From contig CAZOHG010000073.1 in the NCBI GenBank assembly GCA_964579725.1, forward strand, positions 1-15,926: a stretch of 15,926 nt of DNA, read 5' to 3'. Below, piece after piece: positions 7,369 to 13,775 of the stretch; position 1 is the first letter of the stretch; every line of letters begins with the position of its first letter. A model generated the notes under the pieces. It saw only the letters and a list, made by a program, of their open reading frames with translations, was not told the origin of the DNA and searched no databases. The stretch is from CAZOHG01 sp964579725. Lineage in GTDB: Bacteria; Zhuqueibacterota; JdFR-76; BMS3Abin05. A program made the position numbers and the translations under genes.

Positions 7369-8058
7369 CTATTGCGGCTTGTCCTTTTTCTTCAATTCTT
7401 TCAGTAATCGCTGTCTTTCTCTTTCGGCTTTCTCTTTTTGCTGTTTTAATCGTTTCAATTCCAATTCCAACTGCTTTTTGTGTGTCATTTCCTCTTTGAG
7501 CTTGTGTTCGGCCATTTTTTTGCGCCGATCCTTAATGCTTTCCAAGGCCATTTGGGTGTCCCGCCGGTGCCCGAGATAGGAAAATACCCCTGCGCCCAAC
7601 AGAGTCCCGCCGATTGAAAGGGGATTGACCACACGAAACGTCTTATCTGAATCGGATTCAGCCCGGTAAACCAGGGAACTAAGAAACAAACTGGTGCCAA
7701 AACTCAAGGCTGTTCCGCCCAAGGAATAAAGCACCAAGTTTTTGTTTTTTCGCGCCTTTTTAATTTCCGCGCGGGAAATGACATTGCCGGCTTCGTCGTA
7801 TTCAGCCGGTAATTTTTCAATGGAGGCAATTTGCTCTTTTTGCAGTGTGCGTTTCTGACCGGTTTCTTCGTTTAGAATGGTCAACGCCTTTGCTTCCTTT
7901 TTGGTAATAATCCCCACAATGGAATGCCCCGATTTGAGGGTGAGTTTGACCTCCTGATTGGAATTGGCAGCGTCAAAGGAAACCGGAATCGTCTTGGCAC
8001 ACTGTGTAAGCGTAAAAGCAACCAGCACAACCGAAATCAGTAAAAAGAATCGTTTCAT
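7369..8058 (-). CDS. putative lipoprotein with SH3/LSm-like strand region and C-terminal coiled coil
   Basis: A 229-residue protein with no recognised family. It starts MKRFFLLISVVLVAFTLTQC, a lipoprotein-type signal with C20; glutamine just before the cysteine is an unusual lipobox residue. Residues about 33-80 (VKLTLKSGHSIVGIITKKEA...TLQKEQIASIEKL) read as a small barrel of five strands like SH3 or LSm domains. Two hydrophobic stretches follow (about 112-130, SLGGTALSFGTSLFLSSLV, and 143-160, NPLSIGGTLLGAGVFSYL). The last 60 residues are almost only K, E, R, Q and L with heptad spacing, a likely coiled coil. The ATG at 8058 has AGGA before it; the frame extends upstream to 8241 but that overlaps divIVA and lacks the signal. 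It sits 22 bases after divIVA and 9 before the phosphorylase gene, so it is cotranscribed. An envelope partner of DivIVA is a guess. Confidence 0.8.
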   Translation of the reverse strand: MKRFFLLISVVLVAFTLTQCAKTIPVSFDAANSNQEVKLTLKSGHSIVGIITKKEAKALTILNEETGQKRTLQKEQIASIEKLPAEYDEAGNVISRAEIKKARKNKNLVLYSLGGTALSFGTSLFLSSLVYRAESDSDKTFRVVNPLSIGGTLLGAGVFSYLGHRRDTQMALESIKDRRKKMAEHKLKEEMTHKKQLELELKRLKQQKEKAERERQRLLKELKKKDKPQ

Positions 8059-8080
8059 GGGAATTCCTCGCGGCTTGTCA

Positions 8081-8668
8081 TTAAATAATGAGTTGGTTTG
8101 AGATGGCATCATGGGAATCCGCTTCTCCTGATTTTTTTTCGGGAGAAACCGCCTTTTCCTGAGAGGGCGGCGCTGTTTGAGAACCAGTGGCCGACGCCTG
8201 CCCCTCCGGCCAATGGAAATCGTCCTTTTCCAAAATTTCAAGCAATTCCAATTGGGATTGAATCAAATGCTTCAATTTATTGGCGTAGGAATCCTTTTGC
8301 GCCTTTACAATCAGCAGCTCGTTTTTCATTTTCTCCAATTCTTTAAAGGCTTTTCCCACAATTTCTTCAGCCTTAAGTTCCGCTTCGCGAATGATCATTT
8401 GCCCCTCTTTTTCGGAATTTGCCCGCGCCCGTTTGATCGATTCCTGAGCGTTCATCAGCGTCTCTTTTAGAGTGTGTTCGACCTGCTGGTAGTCCTGAAG
8501 CTGGGTTTTCAGACGACTCACTTCTTCTTTCAAACTATTCCGATCTTTGAGTATTTCCTCGTACTCATCCGCAACCATTTCCAAAAATGTTTCCACTTCC
8601 ATTGGGTCCAGGCCGCGGAGTGTTTTTCTAAACTCCTGTTTTTTAATATCAAGCGGTGTCAGTTTCAA
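8081..8668 (-). CDS. divIVA: DivIVA-family coiled-coil protein
   Basis: A 195-residue cytoplasmic DivIVA homologue. DivIVA proteins form coiled-coil assemblies that bind curved or polar membrane and place division, envelope-growth or chromosome factors. The diagnostic N-terminus is MKLTPLDIKKQEFRKTLRGLDPMEVETFL (first 29 residues). A long coiled coil spans about 30-150 (EEILKDRNSLKEEVSRLKTQL; then NAQESIKRARANSEKE) and a proline/serine-rich, probably unstructured tail follows. The start is TTG at 8668: a GGGAGGG sequence lies 6 bases before it and the family begins exactly at MKLTPLD. Another TTG at 8686 would add six residues upstream of the Shine-Dalgarno site. DivIVA next to yggS and yggT is a widespread order best known from Gram-positive bacteria; in a bacterium with an outer membrane it is less usual. 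Confidence 0.93.
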   Translation of the reverse strand: MKLTPLDIKKQEFRKTLRGLDPMEVETFLEMVADEYEEILKDRNSLKEEVSRLKTQLQDYQQVEHTLKETLMNAQESIKRARANSEKEGQMIIREAELKAEEIVGKAFKELEKMKNELLIVKAQKDSYANKLKHLIQSQLELLEILEKDDFHWPEGQASATGSQTAPPSQEKAVSPEKKSGEADSHDAISNQLII

Positions 8669-8674
8669 GAGATT

Positions 8675-8681
8675 CCCTCCC
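8675..8681 (-). promoter_or_regulatory. Shine-Dalgarno GGGAGGG that fixes the TTG start of divIVA
   Basis: GGGAGGG on the minus strand stands 6 bases before the TTG at 8668-8666. It lies inside the coding frame that would start at the alternative TTG at 8686, so it argues for the shorter, family-typical DivIVA. Confidence 0.7.
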
Positions 8682-8686
8682 GCCAA

Positions 8687-8977
8687 TCAAATGGCATTTG
8701 CTAAATCGAATAAACTGCGAACCAAAAAAATTTGGACAAAATACAGCACCAAAAGCGCCACAAGGGGTGACAAATCAATTCCGACAAACGGTAAATAGCG
8801 GCGAATGGGGTTTAAAACGGGTTCGGTTACTTCGTGAAGAAAGCGGACCAACGGACTCCGCGGGTCGGGGTTTACCCACGAAATCAAGGCACGAATAATA
8901 ATAATCCAGATGTAAATTGTAATGGAAATGTCCAGTATTTTTGCGGTGGCCAAAATCAGATTTCGAATGAGAAACAT
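8687..8977 (-). CDS. yggT: YggT-family integral membrane protein
   Basis: A 96-residue inner-membrane protein with two hydrophobic segments (about 5-33 and 68-90). The family signature is complete: RALISWVNPDPRSPLVRFL (about 29-47), then EVTEPVLNPIRRYLPFVGIDLSPLVALLVL. YggT proteins are small membrane proteins of unclear role, placed near yggS and cell-division genes and linked in some bacteria to osmotic tolerance or division. The ATG has the strong site AGGAGGTGT directly before it. The gene starts 11 bases after yggS and ends 18 bases before divIVA, so the three are surely one transcript. Confidence 0.95.
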   Translation of the reverse strand: MFLIRNLILATAKILDISITIYIWIIIIRALISWVNPDPRSPLVRFLHEVTEPVLNPIRRYLPFVGIDLSPLVALLVLYFVQIFLVRSLFDLANAI

Positions 8978-8988
8978 ACACCTCCTCT

Positions 8989-9684
8989 TTAATTGGTTTG
9001 TCGCGGGCCGAAAATAGCCGTGCCAATTCGTACCATGCTCGCACCTTCTTCGATAGCCATTTCAAAATCGCCGGACATCCCCATGGAAAGCAACTCCATT
9101 TGAACCCCCGGGTACGCCGCTGCCCGGATTTCATCCCGCAACAATCGCAGGGTTCGAAAGCTGTGGCGAATGGCCGTCTCGTCGGCTGTGAACGGGGCAA
9201 TGGTCATGAGCCCTCGAAGCTGCACGCCGGGCAACAATCCCACCTGGCGGGCTAACTCCGCCGTTTGGGTTACCGGAACCCCGAATTTTGTTTCTTCGGG
9301 GGAGGTTTTAACCTCAAGCAAAATCGGCATGGGTTTCCCCATTTTCTCTGCTTCCCGGCTAATCTTCTCCGCAAGGTGAAAAGAATCGACCGAGTGAATC
9401 CAATCAAAAATCTGAACAGCCTTTTTCACCTTGTTGGTTTGTAAATGGCCGATTAGATGGCGTGTAACCGGCTTTATTTTAAGGAATTTTTCCCACGCTT
9501 CTTGTACGCGATTTTCGCCGATGTCCGTCACGCCTGCTTCAATAGCCTCATTCACCCGCTCGGCTGGAACGGTTTTCGTCACCGCCACCAGCGTAATCTC
9601 TGCGGGATTTCGACCGGACCGCTCACAGGCAGCAGCAATCCGCGCTCGGACGATTTTGAGATTTTCTCGAATGGTTGCGCTCAT
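8989..9684 (-). CDS. yggS: YggS/PLPBP-family pyridoxal 5'-phosphate-binding protein
   Basis: A 231-residue cytoplasmic protein of the YggS/PROSC (PLPBP) family. It binds pyridoxal phosphate in a single TIM-barrel domain and keeps vitamin B6 and amino-acid pools balanced, without known enzymatic activity. VAVTKTVP (33-40) carries the PLP-binding lysine K37. IGENRVQEA (about 55-63), HLIGHLQTNKVKKA (about 76-89), the region around SMGMSGDFEMAIEEGASMVRIG (about 201-222) and the end TAIFGPR are the other family blocks. The ATG at 9684 gives the family-typical N-terminus. No Shine-Dalgarno sequence precedes it, and a promoter-like box lies only 9 bases upstream, so the mRNA may be leaderless. It is the first gene of the yggS-yggT-divIVA cluster. 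Confidence 0.95.
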   Translation of the reverse strand: MSATIRENLKIVRARIAAACERSGRNPAEITLVAVTKTVPAERVNEAIEAGVTDIGENRVQEAWEKFLKIKPVTRHLIGHLQTNKVKKAVQIFDWIHSVDSFHLAEKISREAEKMGKPMPILLEVKTSPEETKFGVPVTQTAELARQVGLLPGVQLRGLMTIAPFTADETAIRHSFRTLRLLRDEIRAAAYPGVQMELLSMGMSGDFEMAIEEGASMVRIGTAIFGPRQTN

Positions 9685-9693
9685 TTTGGTTTT

Positions 9694-9724
9694 AAAATTT
9701 AAGGCTTAATTCCCTTAAAATCAA
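9694..9724 (-). promoter_or_regulatory. promoter of the yggS cluster, TTG-N20-TAAATTTT
   Basis: On the minus strand TTG (9724-9722) is followed after exactly 20 bases by TAAATTTT (9701-9694), close to the TAnnTTTG box of Bacteroidota-type promoters. Read as sigma-70 it is TTGATT, a 17-base spacer, TAAATT. The inverted repeat TTAAGG (9699-9704) / CCTTAA (9713-9718) lies within and just beside the -7 box and could bind a regulator. The box ends 9 bases before the yggS ATG, which would leave almost no leader. Confidence 0.5.
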
Positions 9725-9776
9725 TAAAAATTTCCGCCTTTTTTTCTCTTCTCAAAGGGGGAACACCTGAGGAATT

Positions 9777-10733
9777 TCAGGGGTTTTCTTCGAGGTGAAG
9801 CGGTTTGAGTCGAATATCGGTAGACGTCCCCGGGCATGACTTCCAGTCCCACTGAACCAACTTGTGCTTTTTAAAGTAAAGGCGGTATTCGATTTCCCGC
9901 ACGCCCGGAAAAATCCAACGGACAATTGGGACAGAATGAGCGCGCTTTAGGGTGTCCCGCCGAACCGGCTCCCCCCAGCTCAATCGCACCATTTCTTCGG
10001 ACATTCCTGGAATTAAGCGGCGGTACAACACGTACCGCCAAAATTTGGGCGGCCAGGTTCGAAAATGCCGACGCGGGTCGGTTCGGTACCAATTTCTAAG
10101 AAATTTGTCGATTGTCCAGGCCCAAAGGTAACCCCGGCGTCCGCTCCGGGTTTCCAAAATGATTTGAATGGGGCAATTGCCAAATTCTCCCCACCGTACA
10201 TTCCGAATTACCACGGGTTCAGTGTTCCGCAGAGGAATCAGGGTGGAATCGTCCAAACCGTACAAACAGGGCTCGCGTTTGACGTACAACGTGTCTCCAA
10301 TGTGGCGGCGGGCGGCCCGAAAATCATCTAAAAAACCGAAATTCATAACACCGGTTCGGTTGTCGTCCCAGTACCACACGATTTGTTTTGAGGAATCGAG
10401 GCGCACTTTCCAAAAATAGCCCTGTACGTAGTGAAAAACGCGCTGCCAATCGTGGTAAGTAATGTGCGCCGCCCAAACTTCCACAAAACGACCGGTTTTT
10501 CCCGCTAAACGAGAGTACGGAATTCTGGTGTCGCGAAGGTTACGAGGATCGCTGCAAAAATCAAAAAAAGGGTTTTCATTGGGGGTGTGTGGACGAGGCA
10601 AAAAGTAGATCGGGCGCCCGATCCACGTCCGGCGAGCATCTGTAAACAGCGCTTCGGGGTGCGCAATCTTTTCGTCCAGCCCGTCGGGGAAAAGACTGAC
10701 AAGGGCCAACAGGAAAAAGACCACCGTTTTCAT
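9777..10733 (-). CDS. exported protein of unknown function with a BamE-like C-terminal motif
   Basis: A 318-residue protein that I do not recognise as a whole. It starts with a hydrophobic signal (MKTVVFFLLALVSLFPDG) without a clear cleavage motif. The rest is rich in W, Y, F and R, with segments such as GRPIYFLPRPHTPNENPFFD, WAAHITYHDWQRVFHYVQGY and WYWDDNRTGVMNFGFLDDF that suggest a compact beta-rich domain. Near the C-terminus, LIPGMSEEMVRLSWGEPVRRD followed by EIEYRLYFKKHKLVQWD matches the pattern G-M-S/T-x-E-x-V-x-x-x-W-G-x-P seen in BamE/SmpA-like small domains of exported proteins. The ATG at 10733 has GGGAG 7 bases before it; an ATG at 10796 lies in the promoter. It has its own promoter and is divergent from the duplicated-domain lipoprotein gene. 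A part in envelope assembly is only a guess. Confidence 0.78.
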   Translation of the reverse strand: MKTVVFFLLALVSLFPDGLDEKIAHPEALFTDARRTWIGRPIYFLPRPHTPNENPFFDFCSDPRNLRDTRIPYSRLAGKTGRFVEVWAAHITYHDWQRVFHYVQGYFWKVRLDSSKQIVWYWDDNRTGVMNFGFLDDFRAARRHIGDTLYVKREPCLYGLDDSTLIPLRNTEPVVIRNVRWGEFGNCPIQIILETRSGRRGYLWAWTIDKFLRNWYRTDPRRHFRTWPPKFWRYVLYRRLIPGMSEEMVRLSWGEPVRRDTLKRAHSVPIVRWIFPGVREIEYRLYFKKHKLVQWDWKSCPGTSTDIRLKPLHLEENP

Positions 10734-10776
10734 TTTTTCACTCCCGGAAGCCGATTCAACGCCCCGCTTCCATCTC

Positions 10777-10807
10777 CAAATATAGAACAAAAGCAAGCTT
10801 TGCGCAA
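10777..10807 (-). promoter_or_regulatory. leftward promoter, TTG-N20-TATATTTG
   Basis: On the minus strand TTG (10807-10805) is followed after 20 bases by TATATTTG (10784-10777), an exact match to the TAnnTTTG box known from Bacteroidota. Read as sigma-70 it is TTGCGC, 17 bases, TATATT. It gives a leader of about 40 bases before the 318-residue exported protein gene. Confidence 0.65.
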
Positions 10808-10853
10808 GATTTTATCGCGCGGAAAAGGCAAAGCTTGGGCCAAAGTTTGCTTG
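10791..10853. repeat. three CAAAGcTTG sites, inverted, next to both divergent promoters
   Basis: CAAGCTTTG (10794-10802) is the exact reverse complement of CAAAGCTTG (10829-10837). A longer pair, AAGCAAGCTTTG (10791-10802) and CAAAGTTTGCTT (10841-10852), matches in 11 of 12 positions. The left site touches the -35 side of the leftward promoter and the right site runs into the TTG of the rightward promoter. In each promoter's own reading direction the motif has the same orientation. This is the layout of a shared operator for one regulator; the regulator is not in the window. Confidence 0.5.
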
Positions 10854-10881
10854 ATTTTAACCCTGCATTTTTTTACCTTTG
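10851..10881 (+). promoter_or_regulatory. rightward promoter, TTG-N20-TACCTTTG
   Basis: TTG (10851-10853) is followed after exactly 20 bases by TACCTTTG (10874-10881), again an exact TAnnTTTG. It should start transcription about 85 bases before the duplicated-domain lipoprotein gene at 10974. Its -10 is poor by sigma-70 standards (TACCTT), so the match to the other box type is the main support. Confidence 0.55.
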
Positions 10882-10973
10882 TAGTGCTTTGGTGGGATTT
10901 TCCGCCTTTGGCAAGTTTTACCAATTCAGGGGGATGGGTGTCGTTGCTGAACCGTTAAAACAGGAATGGGTCC

Positions 10974-11687
10974 ATGAATACAAAAATTGGTATTTTTTGG
11001 GGTAATTTGATTTTTGCCGCTTTTGCCTTGAGCGGCTGTCAAAAATCCAAGCCCGCGAATCATTTCAACGGCCCCCCGAGCGTTACATTGCTGAGTCCGA
11101 AGGAAGGGGAGGTTCTGCCGTCGCAGGACGTTACGGTGAAATTCAAGTTGAAAAACTTTGTGGCCTACGAGGGAGGGCCGCATTTGCACATCTTTTTGGA
11201 CGATTTGCCGTACGTTTCCTACGAAAAATCGGTTGAACCGTACACTTTTACGGGGGTGCGTCCTGGGGCTCACGCTGTGCGGGTCCTTTTGACGCGGCCA
11301 AACGGAGAAAGCTACAAAAATCCGGAAGCTTTTGCCCTGGTCAATTTTTACGTTCAGCAAAAGACCGGCGCCCCTCTTTTTGACAAGAACAAGCCTATTT
11401 TAACGGTTAACCTGCCGCACACGGGGTACTACAAGGGTTGGATCGCCGATCGCATTGAATTTGATTTCCTCCTGAAGAACCTTATTCTGAAAAAGGGTGA
11501 GGCTCACCTCCGGTACACACTGGACGGGCTTTCCTTTGATCTCTTTCAAATGAAGCCGGTTTTCTGGGAAAACGCCCGACGCATCGGTACGCATCACCTA
11601 AAGGTAGAGCTTTTGGACGCCGACAACCGGCCCGTTACAGGCAATCCCTATTTGACGGCAAAACGGGACTTCATTGTTGTGGAATAA
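10974..11687 (+). CDS. lipoprotein with two similar beta-rich halves
   Basis: A 237-residue predicted lipoprotein. MNTKIGIFWGNLIFAAFALSGC ends in the lipobox LSGC (C22). The mature part falls into two halves of about 90 residues that look related: each opens with a strand of the type VTLLSP / LTVNLP, has VKFKLKNF / FDFLLKNL, then HLHIFLDDLPY / HLRYTLDGLSF, then GAHAVRVLLTRPNGE / GTHHLKVELLDADNR, and ends FYV / FIV. This suggests an Ig-like or DUF4399-like fold present twice; the GGPHLHIFLDD segment recalls the histidine-containing core of DUF4399. No enzyme motif is seen. The start has AGGA about 9 bases before it. It is the first rightward gene, with its own promoter, followed after 51 bases by the small membrane protein. 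Role unknown; a carbohydrate-, metal- or protein-binding surface is possible. Confidence 0.85.
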   Translation: MNTKIGIFWGNLIFAAFALSGCQKSKPANHFNGPPSVTLLSPKEGEVLPSQDVTVKFKLKNFVAYEGGPHLHIFLDDLPYVSYEKSVEPYTFTGVRPGAHAVRVLLTRPNGESYKNPEAFALVNFYVQQKTGAPLFDKNKPILTVNLPHTGYYKGWIADRIEFDFLLKNLILKKGEAHLRYTLDGLSFDLFQMKPVFWENARRIGTHHLKVELLDADNRPVTGNPYLTAKRDFIVVE

Positions 11688-11738
11688 CACGCTACGAATA
11701 GCCATTTTTAAGGTTCACAAATATCGAAAGGTCTGGAC

Positions 11739-12065
11739 ATGAAAGCGATTCCAATCTGGGTTCTGCGAACCATTCAGGTCATTTTGGGAATTCTCATTCT
11801 ATTCAATCTGGGAATGTACCTTTACGTACACCGTCCCAGTTTTCTGTACCTGATTTTGGCCTACGTCTTTGTTTTAGGCATGACCTTTTACCGGGCTGGC
11901 CGCGGCGTGCAGGACAGCTTTTACGCCGGAATCCTCGGAGTAGCCGTGGGACTACTGGAATTGTACCAGCCTGTCATGCGTCCATTCCGGTGGGCAACGA
12001 TTACCAACATCGTGCTGCCCGCGATTCTCATTTTCTTGAGCCGCGTCCATTTATTCAAGCGCTAA
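11739..12065 (+). CDS. small four-helix membrane protein of unknown function
   Basis: A 108-residue, very hydrophobic protein with four predicted transmembrane helices, at about residues 8-30 (TIQVILGILILFNLGMYLYV), 35-51, 62-77 (YAGILGVAVGLLELY) and 88-103 (NIVLPAILIFLSRV). A short basic loop FYRAGRGVQDSF (50-61) probably faces the cytoplasm. I do not recognise a family. AAAGG lies 9 bases before the ATG. It sits between the duplicated-domain lipoprotein and the outer-membrane barrel on the same strand. Length and composition support a real gene; its function is open. Confidence 0.75.
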   Translation: MKAIPIWVLRTIQVILGILILFNLGMYLYVHRPSFLYLILAYVFVLGMTFYRAGRGVQDSFYAGILGVAVGLLELYQPVMRPFRWATITNIVLPAILIFLSRVHLFKR

Positions 12066-12249
12066 TTTTTCGCGAACTCCCTGCTTTGTTTACACTACGA
12101 AATTTCTTTCGACCTGTTTTGCCGCGCACCAATTCATTTTGGGAATTTGTCCTCTGTGTCCGATCCGACATTTTTGCAACAAGTTTGCTGGTTTTCCGTA
12201 TTCTAAAATGAAGCGACAACGACCCAGATCCAAGTACGGAGGCATTGCC

Positions 12250-13518
12250 ATGAATGGTAGAAAATTTGTGGCCTTTTTTCTCATGTTCGTTTTTACCCTT
12301 CTCTTTCTCAATCAGCCCCCGGCACGAGCCGCGGTCGGATTGAAATTCCACTTCATTCGGCCACAGCCAAACAGCGGACTTTTGGAACTCTCCATTTCAC
12401 GGCGTCACCACCCGCGGCACAAACATCATCGTGTGAGCCATCGTTTGGCCGAATATTCCTTCCAATACCGGCTTTTTTACAACCGCGTGGACGGTTTTCT
12501 CTTCCATTTTGGAATCGATGTTCCGGAGAGAAAAACTCTCGGGTCGGGTGTTGCACTAAAACTCTCGTTGGGGTACGGCACGGAAAGCAAGCGCCTGCAA
12601 TATTTCTGGAATTTCGAACGCGGCTTCTTTGGACGTTCGCTGCGTTTTGCCCCCGGATTTAGCGTGTACGACCAAACCTTTTCGGAAGACGAATGGATTA
12701 TTTCTTCCAGCTTTGAAAATTCCCTGGCGGCTTTTTTACTGCACGAAGATTTTATGGATTTCTACCGGCTTCAGGGTTACGGCGGCTATGTGAAACAGAA
12801 CCTGACACCCTACCTCCACCTTAAAGTCGGATATTACGACGAAACGCACTCTTCCGTCCGACGGGGCACGGACTGGGCACTTTTCGGCAAACACAAAAAA
12901 TTCAGGGACAATCCCCCTATTCAGGACGCTGACTTCCGGGGCTTTAAGGGCCAACTTGTTCTGGACACGCGGGACAACAGGCAAACACCGGAACGGGGCT
13001 GGTACGTTCAGCTACTCGGTGAATATTTCCCTGAAGCGTACAAAAATGCCCTCTCCTACCAGCGCTACATTCTGGATTTCCGCCGCTACCAACCCATTTC
13101 GGACGGCGAGATTCTCCGTTTCCGTCTTCGTTTGGGCGATTCCCGCGGCGATTTGCCCAGTCAAAAATGGTTTGATTTTGGCGGAATCAGCACGTTGCGC
13201 GGCTACCGATATAAATCCTTCACCGGTACGCAAATGGCGCTGGCCAATTTCGAATATTTCATTAACTGGGACGAAATGAACCGTTACCCCGACGTTCCGC
13301 TTTTGGACATGTTTAATCTCATTCTGTTTGCCGACGCCGGTACCGCCTGGACAGGCACAGACAAACAATTCAAGGATTTGCGCCCAGCGGATTTTTCGGC
13401 GGACGTGGGCATCGCTCTGACCAATTCGGACGGACGAATCCGGCTCAATCTGGCCAAACGCACCGACCGAAGTACCAACGCAATGGTTGTGACATTCCGC
13501 CTTCAACAACCGTTTTAG
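12250..13518 (+). CDS. Omp85-family outer-membrane beta-barrel without POTRA domains
   Basis: A 422-residue outer-membrane protein of the BamA/TamA (surface antigen, Omp85) superfamily. After the signal peptide (about 1-28, end ARAA) the barrel begins almost at once, so the N-terminal POTRA domains of BamA are missing, as in the short noNterm Omp85 group. YNRVDGFLFHFG (77-88), GFKGQLVLDTRDN-TPERGW (231-251), FGGISTLRGY (310-319, with the RGY loop-6 motif), FADAGTAW (360-367) and the terminal VVTFRLQQPF with final phenylalanine are typical. An odd histidine/arginine-rich stretch lies at 51-65 (RRHHPRHKHHRVSHR). The start at 12250 has GGAGG 7 bases before it; upstream in-frame ATGs at 12139 and 12208 lack a site and a signal peptide. 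Insertion or export across the outer membrane is known for larger relatives; for short ones the role is unknown. Confidence 0.9.
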   Translation: MNGRKFVAFFLMFVFTLLFLNQPPARAAVGLKFHFIRPQPNSGLLELSISRRHHPRHKHHRVSHRLAEYSFQYRLFYNRVDGFLFHFGIDVPERKTLGSGVALKLSLGYGTESKRLQYFWNFERGFFGRSLRFAPGFSVYDQTFSEDEWIISSSFENSLAAFLLHEDFMDFYRLQGYGGYVKQNLTPYLHLKVGYYDETHSSVRRGTDWALFGKHKKFRDNPPIQDADFRGFKGQLVLDTRDNRQTPERGWYVQLLGEYFPEAYKNALSYQRYILDFRRYQPISDGEILRFRLRLGDSRGDLPSQKWFDFGGISTLRGYRYKSFTGTQMALANFEYFINWDEMNRYPDVPLLDMFNLILFADAGTAWTGTDKQFKDLRPADFSADVGIALTNSDGRIRLNLAKRTDRSTNAMVVTFRLQQPF

Positions 13519-13607
13519 CGTCTTTTTTCAAGAAGGGCGGAATTGGAAGGACGTGGGGCCGGGAGAAAATCCTTCCCCGACCCAAAGATTGAAAATCAGG
13601 GGGAAAA

Positions 13608-13775
13608 ATGAACGTCAATTGGAAAACCATTTCGCCACAGGCGATTGAAGAAAAAAGGGAATCTTACCATGCAAAAAATGACCTTTCTCTCCGCAGCAGT
13701 CGGTATTGTGCTTTTTTGGCAGGCAGAATCGCCGGCAGTCCCCTTAAAATCCGAAAAATACGCCTTTGCGATTAA
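13608..13775 (+). CDS. possible 55-residue leader ORF overlapping the next gene
   Basis: ATG at 13608 stands 4 bases after an AGGGGG site, a better ribosome site than that of the following gene, and opens a 55-codon frame ending at TAA 13773-13775. Its first part (MNVNWKTISPQAIEEKRESY) lies before the next gene; the rest overlaps that gene's signal-peptide region in another frame. It resembles no protein I know. It may be a translated leader coupling ribosomes to the toast-rack gene, or just chance. Confidence 0.2.
   Translation: MNVNWKTISPQAIEEKRESYHAKNDLSLRSSRYCAFLAGRIAGSPLKIRKIRLCD

Larger units (their letters stand above)
10734..10973. promoter_or_regulatory. divergent intergenic control region
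   Basis: This 240-base region separates the leftward and rightward gene sets and has no plausible coding frame. It holds two outward-facing promoters of the same type and three copies of a CAAAGcTTG motif (separate entries). The rightward leader of about 85 bases shows no clear hairpin or riboswitch-like fold that I can support. Confidence 0.7.

Noticed and set aside
8059..8241. Upstream extension of the coiled-coil lipoprotein gene into divIVA
   Set aside because: The extension is very arginine/lysine-rich, overlaps the end of divIVA in another frame, and hides a clear lipoprotein signal with a ribosome site.
12174..12204. Possible promoter TTGCAA ... TATTCT before the Omp85 gene
   Set aside because: The spacer is 19 bases, the -10 is poor, and it does not fit the TTG-N20-TAnnTTTG pattern seen three times elsewhere.
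13545..13576. GGAAGGA / TCCTTCC inverted repeat after the Omp85 gene as a terminator
   Set aside because: The 18-base loop is long, a competing GGGG/CCCC pairing exists, and no T-run follows.
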